Made by a program: the position numbers and the translations under genes. From DAOUBA01 sp034432855 (GTDB taxonomy: Bacteria; Chloroflexota; Anaerolineae; B4-G1), in NCBI GenBank assembly GCA_034432855.1, contig DAOUBA010000044.1, forward strand, positions 1 through 25,257: a stretch of 25,257 nt of DNA, written 5' to 3'. This document shows, piece by piece, positions 20,962 through 25,257 of the stretch (position 1 is its first letter; each line of letters starts with the position of its first letter). The notes below the pieces were generated by a model, which was given only the letters and a program-made list of their open reading frames with translations, was not told the origin of the DNA and searched no databases.

Positions 20962-23329
20962 ACGCCAACGCCTCGCGCACGCTGACCCGCGCCGCCTGCA
21001 GCGCCGGCCATAGACTTGCCAGCGCCGAAAGGAGGATCACGATCAATAGCCACATCAGCACCCCCGGCGGCGAGTAGCGAAAGTCCAGCGGCGCCTGCAA
21101 CAGCGCCTCGCCGACGGCGCGGCTGAAGAGTTGCGCACCGGGGATGCTGAGTGGGACGGCGAGCAGCCAACTCCACACCCCCAGCAGCACCCCCTCGCTC
21201 ACGAAGATACCGGCGATGGCCGGCGACGTGGCGCCTATGGCGCGCATCACGCCGATCTCCCGCCGCCGTTCGACGACGTTGATGGACATTGTGCCTGCCA
21301 GCCCGATGCTCCCCACTGCTGCTGTCAGGATGGCCATCGAGAGCAATAGATACGTGATTACATCGAACTGGGTGCGGTTCTGCTCGCGCAATCTGCTGGC
21401 ACTCTGCAATAGCACCGGCTCGATGTGACGCCACGTATAAGCCTGGCGCAGGCTCTCGATGGTGGCCTGCTGATGTTCCAGGTCCTGATACTTCGATGTG
21501 GCGACGATGACAGAGGCGCGGTTCACGCTGCCCAGCATACGTGTGAGTGCCTTGAAGGGAACGAAATTCTCGCGTTGATTGTTGCTGACACTCAGGATCA
21601 ACCCGGCCACCGTCCACGCCGATTCCCGACCGTTGATGGTCAATTTGACTTCATCGCCGACGCGGATGGCCTCGTCGGTGGCAATTTTGTTGTTGAGCAG
21701 GATTGCCTGCCCATCGTCGGGCAGCAACCCCCGGCCGGCGACGATGTTCGGACTGAACATCGTCGAGTCCTCCGGCACACCCCAGAGGATCACCTGGCGG
21801 CTCGATCCGTCGGCCAATTCCAGGTCCGCCAGACGGCGCTCCCAGGCTTCGGCCCGGACCACGCCGGGCACACTTTCGGCGATCTCCACCAGACGCGAGG
21901 TCTGGTAGGGCCGGTCGAGAGCTACCAGGAGGTCGAAGCCAAAGTCGCCGAGCACGACCTCGAGCGTGTTTTCCAGCGAACTGCGCACGCTCATCACGAC
22001 GATGAACACAGTGCCCGCCAGGATGAGCGTGAGCAACGTCAGTGCCACCCGCCCCTTGCGGCGAAAGGTATTGCGCAGGCTGAACGCCAGCGTGCGCGGC
22101 AGATTGCGGATGCGCCCGACCCACCGGTCGAGTGCCCCCTGGCCAAACCCGGCTTCCAGGCCGTAACTGCTGATGGCCCGATGTGGCGTGATGCGCGCGC
22201 CGCCAGCCACCGGTGCCGCCGCTGCCAGCAGGGGCACAGCTACGCTCACCACGGCCTGGATACTTGCGGCGTTCGGCATCATCTGGAGACTTCCCTCCGC
22301 GATCCCCATCAGACCGAGCAACCGGCCGGCCATCCAATAGGCGGCCAGCGCTGCCAGCGGGATGGCCGGCAACAGCGCCAGCACTCCATAGACCAGTGCA
22401 GCGGCCAGGTAGACGGCCATCACGCGGCCTGCCGTTGCACCGAGCACCTTCATCACACCGATCTGCCAGACCTGCCGGACGACGATGGAATTCATCGTGT
22501 TGATGATGAGAAAGGCACTCAATCCCAGTGAGAGCCAGCCCAGCACCGCCAGGATGAGAAACATCGTGTCCACCTGCGCCTGCAGCCAGTGGACCTCTGG
22601 GTCGGTAATCGTATAACTGCCGACGGAGATGGACATGCGCTCCAGGCGGCTGCGTAGCCGCTCGGCGAGCGCGGTGGCTGCCCCCTGGTCAAACGTGGTG
22701 AGGCGCACGTTGAGTTGATTGAATCCTTCCTGGCCGGTGAGCCAGGCCGCCGTCTCCGGCGTGACGAAGAAGGTTGCGTTGCCTCCCATCTGCGGCGGGG
22801 CAAAAAAGCCCATCGGCATGCGCACGATCCCCACGACCGGCAATCGTTCCTGGCGCGGCCCTCGCTCGAAGATGACGGTCGCGCCCAGGGGAATGTCAAA
22901 GTACGTGGACGACTGGCCGGTCAACGCCACGCTGCGCCCCGTGGGCCAGTTGCCTTCTACCAGGTCCACCAGGTCCATTCGCTGGGCCGTATAGTCGGCG
23001 CGGGCCACCAGGTTGCCGTCGCGCCATGTCGTCTCGCCTTCCAGCCGCCAGCGGATCACGGTCTGTGCCTGGGCTTCGGCATCCAGAACGCCGGTCTCCC
23101 GTCTGACCGCTTCCACGGTATCTGCGTCGAAGGGCGTCAGGCGGAAGAAGTTGATATGGCCGGGCAGTCTGGAGCGGTGATCCTCGGTCATCCGGGTGCG
23201 CATCACCCCCCCCAATCCGATGACCAGCCCCAGGGCAAATACTCCCACAGCGGTGGAGGCGACGACCAACAGGGTACGCGCCCGGTTGTGTGCCAGATCG
23301 CGCCAGACTTTGGCCCAGATGACACTCAT
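20954..23329 (-). CDS. ABC transporter permease, FtsX/MacB type, duplicated
   Basis: The 791-residue permease has the two-module layout of MacB/LolCE-like exporters fused head to tail: an N-terminal helix (about 18-42), a periplasmic-type domain (about 45-250), an FtsX domain (about 255-390), then a second helix (about 428-450), second outer domain and second FtsX domain (about 665-785). The recurrent coupling segments GVMKVLGAT and GVMRAIGATSP are seen once in each half. Its ATG overlaps the ATPase stop as ATGA and its own stop overlaps the GT87 start. Such transporters use mechanotransmission to move lipids, lipoproteins or hydrophobic compounds from the outer leaflet. Substrate unknown. 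Confidence 0.93.
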   Translation of the reverse strand: MSVIWAKVWRDLAHNRARTLLVVASTAVGVFALGLVIGLGGVMRTRMTEDHRSRLPGHINFFRLTPFDADTVEAVRRETGVLDAEAQAQTVIRWRLEGETTWRDGNLVARADYTAQRMDLVDLVEGNWPTGRSVALTGQSSTYFDIPLGATVIFERGPRQERLPVVGIVRMPMGFFAPPQMGGNATFFVTPETAAWLTGQEGFNQLNVRLTTFDQGAATALAERLRSRLERMSISVGSYTITDPEVHWLQAQVDTMFLILAVLGWLSLGLSAFLIINTMNSIVVRQVWQIGVMKVLGATAGRVMAVYLAAALVYGVLALLPAIPLAALAAYWMAGRLLGLMGIAEGSLQMMPNAASIQAVVSVAVPLLAAAAPVAGGARITPHRAISSYGLEAGFGQGALDRWVGRIRNLPRTLAFSLRNTFRRKGRVALTLLTLILAGTVFIVVMSVRSSLENTLEVVLGDFGFDLLVALDRPYQTSRLVEIAESVPGVVRAEAWERRLADLELADGSSRQVILWGVPEDSTMFSPNIVAGRGLLPDDGQAILLNNKIATDEAIRVGDEVKLTINGRESAWTVAGLILSVSNNQRENFVPFKALTRMLGSVNRASVIVATSKYQDLEHQQATIESLRQAYTWRHIEPVLLQSASRLREQNRTQFDVITYLLLSMAILTAAVGSIGLAGTMSINVVERRREIGVMRAIGATSPAIAGIFVSEGVLLGVWSWLLAVPLSIPGAQLFSRAVGEALLQAPLDFRYSPPGVLMWLLIVILLSALASLWPALQAARVSVREALAYE

Positions 23330-24042
23330 TGCCTTTGTTGATCCGTCGGATGGTGAATGCGGCCGTCCAGCAGGTGAACCATGCGCTGGGTGCGCCGGCT
23401 CAGCACCGGGTCGTGGGTCACCACAAGCAGCGTCTTGCCCTGAGCTACCAGGTTCTCGAACAGTGTGAACACCTCGCCGGCGGTGGCCGTATCGAGATTG
23501 CCCGTCGGCTCATCCGCGACGATGATCGGCGGATCGTTGGCCAGCGCGCGGGCAATGGCCCCCCGTTGCTGTTCTCCGCCGCTGAGGGCGCTGGGCAACT
23601 TGTCTGCGTGGGTGGCAATGCCGACCTGCTCCAGCAATTCCATCGCCCGTCGCTTACGTTCGCGCCGTCGGTACACGTTACAAAAGTCCATTGGTAGGAT
23701 GACATTCTCCAGAATGGTGAGCGTGGGTAGCAACTGGTAGAACTGGAACACCACGCCGATCGTGCGTCCGCGCCAGCGGGCCAACTGATTCTCGCTCAAC
23801 CGATGAACTGCCTCCCCGCCGACGTACACCTCGCCGCTCGTGGGCCGGTCAATGCCGGTGACCATGTTCAGCAGCGTGGATTTCCCCGACCCGGAGGGAC
23901 CGACCACACCGACGAACTCACCGGCCTGCACGCTGAGCGTGATCCCTTTCAAGACGGTCAAATCGCCCGCCCCGGTCGTGTAGGTCTTGGTCACGTCGCG
24001 TAGTTCGATGATCGTGCGATTGGCGTTCGGTTCCAAATCCAT
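23326..24042 (-). CDS. ABC transporter ATPase, MacB/LolD type
   Basis: The 238-residue ATPase has Walker A GPSGSGKST (48-56), Q-loop VFQFYQLLPTLT, signature LSGGEQQR (153-160), Walker B IIVADEPTGNLD (173-184) and the switch His in VTHDP. PTLTILENVILP is typical of the MacB/LolD branch. Its stop overlaps the permease ATG (ATGA), so the two form one transporter that would assemble as a dimer of permease-ATPase pairs. It starts 18 bp after the MFS stop. The ribosome binding site is weak. Confidence 0.96.
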   Translation of the reverse strand: MDLEPNANRTIIELRDVTKTYTTGAGDLTVLKGITLSVQAGEFVGVVGPSGSGKSTLLNMVTGIDRPTSGEVYVGGEAVHRLSENQLARWRGRTIGVVFQFYQLLPTLTILENVILPMDFCNVYRRRERKRRAMELLEQVGIATHADKLPSALSGGEQQRGAIARALANDPPIIVADEPTGNLDTATAGEVFTLFENLVAQGKTLLVVTHDPVLSRRTQRMVHLLDGRIHHPTDQQRQ

Positions 24043-24060
24043 AGCGAGGTCTCGGCAACT

Positions 24061-25257
24061 CTAAGAATTACCTGGAGTCAAGGCTTCAGCCGTACATATA
24101 TCCGGCAGTTCCACCTCGACGCGGCGCAGGTGCGGGTACAGGTAACCGGCGACCGTAGTCAGGATAGTGAGCAGCCCCAAGAGAATGAACATCAGGCCGA
24201 CGCCGCGCCCCTTGCCCACGCCGATGACGCGCCCGATGCTGCCGGCCAGCGGGCCACCGACGGCGAGCAGCGGTTCGAACACGTGGTCGGCCAATGGGCC
24301 TGCCAGTAACATAGATACCGGGCCGGCGATAGCCATCATTCGCTGTGTGGCAAATACGCGGCCCTGCACGTCCGGCGCCACTTTGCTCTGCCAGATCGCC
24401 TGGCCGGCAGCCATGACGAACGGCACGCAGAAGAAGAAGCCGAACCCGGCGCAGGTCGCCAGATAGACAGAAGGACGCACTCCACCGAGCGCGATGAACA
24501 CACCCGAAAGTGCCAGGAATCCGAGCACGCCGTAGATACGGCGCCGGGGCCCGCCCCAGATGCTCATCACCAATCCACCGACCAGCATACCGCTGCCGGC
24601 AACGGTCATCATCGTGCCCAGCACCTGCGGGCTGGCGAAGGCCAGCACCAGTGGCGCCACCAGCATGTTGATAAAACCCATCAGAAAGTTGAGCGCGACG
24701 AACAGCCCCATCATTCCCAGCAGCCCACGGCGCACGGCGAGATAGCGTAGGCCGTAGACGAATTCGCGCCACAGAGAACCGGCCTCTTGTGGATTTTCGG
24801 TACTTCGTGGCGGATTGGGAATGCGCACGCACAGCAGCGTGAGGGCAGCAAAGAGAAAAGTAGCAAAGTCAATCATGATCACGCCCCACACCGCGATGCG
24901 GGCGACCAGGAAGCCCGCCAGCGCCGGATAGACAAGTTGGCCGAGCGCCTGGGCCAGTTGCACCATACCGTTGGCGCGGCCCAGGTGCTCCTTGGGGACG
25001 AGCATCGTCGTCGCTGCGGCGTAGGCCGGCCATTGGAAGGCGCTGAACGACGAGCCGACAGCGGCAGCCAGACAGATGGCCCAGACCCTGACGTAGCCGA
25101 AGAAGAACAGCGCCGCGATCGCCAGGCTGCCGAGACCGGCGCCGGTGTCGCTCAGAATCATAACGCGGCGCCGATCCCAACGATCTACAAGAGGCCCGAC
25201 AAACGGCGCTAGCAGAATGGCGGGGAGCATGGTGGCCAGCACGACGAACCCATATTG
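24061..25257 (-). CDS. Major facilitator superfamily exporter, 5' end outside the window
   Basis: The frame is open to the right edge, so the start is missing. An internal GTG at 25242 is not a convincing start because the residues before it (QYGFV) continue a membrane helix into ALLAPFVGPLVDRWDRR, the conserved helix 2-3 region of MFS proteins. About 398 residues are visible with roughly ten or eleven helices; the first and part of the second are lost. The sequence resembles the MFS_3 or enterobactin-exporter-like group, with a long central cytoplasmic loop (PPRSTENPQEAG). It is the first gene seen of the minus-strand series leading to the ABC exporter and diterpene genes. Substrate unknown. 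Confidence 0.9.
   Translation of the reverse strand, partial: QYGFVVLATMLPAILLAPFVGPLVDRWDRRRVMILSDTGAGLGSLAIAALFFFGYVRVWAICLAAAVGSSFSAFQWPAYAAATTMLVPKEHLGRANGMVQLAQALGQLVYPALAGFLVARIAVWGVIMIDFATFLFAALTLLCVRIPNPPRSTENPQEAGSLWREFVYGLRYLAVRRGLLGMMGLFVALNFLMGFINMLVAPLVLAFASPQVLGTMMTVAGSGMLVGGLVMSIWGGPRRRIYGVLGFLALSGVFIALGGVRPSVYLATCAGFGFFFCVPFVMAAGQAIWQSKVAPDVQGRVFATQRMMAIAGPVSMLLAGPLADHVFEPLLAVGGPLAGSIGRVIGVGKGRGVGLMFILLGLLTILTTVAGYLYPHLRRVEVELPDICTAEALTPGNS

Noticed and set aside
21425..22531. A 368-codon plus-strand frame opposite the ABC permease
   Set aside because: Composition is Gln/His/Arg-rich as expected for an antisense shadow, and the permease on the minus strand has clear FtsX domains.

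Overview
The window is about 25 kb of GC-rich bacterial chromosome, most likely from a member of the Chloroflexota. This is an inference from four things: very large PAS-array sensor kinases, the protein families present, abundant short intergenic repeats, and a diterpene synthase pair of a kind I recall from Herpetosiphon. No rRNA or other decisive marker is present.

Left part (1-10.8 kb): housekeeping and signalling. The 3' end of an acyl-CoA carboxyltransferase gene is followed, on the minus strand, by an HtrA-type lipoprotein protease and a stand-alone dnaK. A divergent promoter region then leads to a plus-strand unit: a 1528-residue hybrid histidine kinase (REC, eight PAS domains, HisKA, HATPase, REC), glmU and cytidine deaminase. 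The last two overlap by ATGA inside an 8-bp tandem repeat. A good intrinsic terminator ends the unit.

Middle (10.8-12.9 kb): a 460-bp hairpin-dense stretch without a convincing gene, then a MntA/HepT (minimal nucleotidyltransferase/HEPN) toxin-antitoxin pair, a terminator, a minus-strand tRNA-Ser(CGA) with encoded CCA, and tadA, which looks leaderless. The arrangement resembles a small accessory islet beside a tRNA.

Right part (12.9-25.3 kb): a long co-oriented minus-strand series. In transcription order it holds an MFS exporter (5' end outside the window), an ABC ATPase and FtsX/MacB-type permease, a GT87-like membrane glycosyltransferase, a small unknown membrane protein, an Rv3378c-like diterpene synthase, an Rv3377c-like class II diterpene cyclase, a membrane histidine kinase, and four tandem receiver-only response regulators. 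Many junctions overlap (ATGA, ATGAGTGA, TGATG), including those joining the membrane protein to the diterpene synthase and the cyclase to the kinase. The most interesting content is therefore a Chloroflexota version of the pair that makes tuberculosinol-type diterpenes in Mycobacterium tuberculosis, physically coupled to a membrane protein and a dedicated-looking signalling module. The four receivers are close paralogues, and a decayed 22-codon fragment of a fifth lies between two of them.

Short repeats are a second theme: an octamer at two gene ends, heptamers in the dnaK leader, and palindromes at the GT87 gene end and before the cyclase. Several form the ends of proteins or gene junctions.
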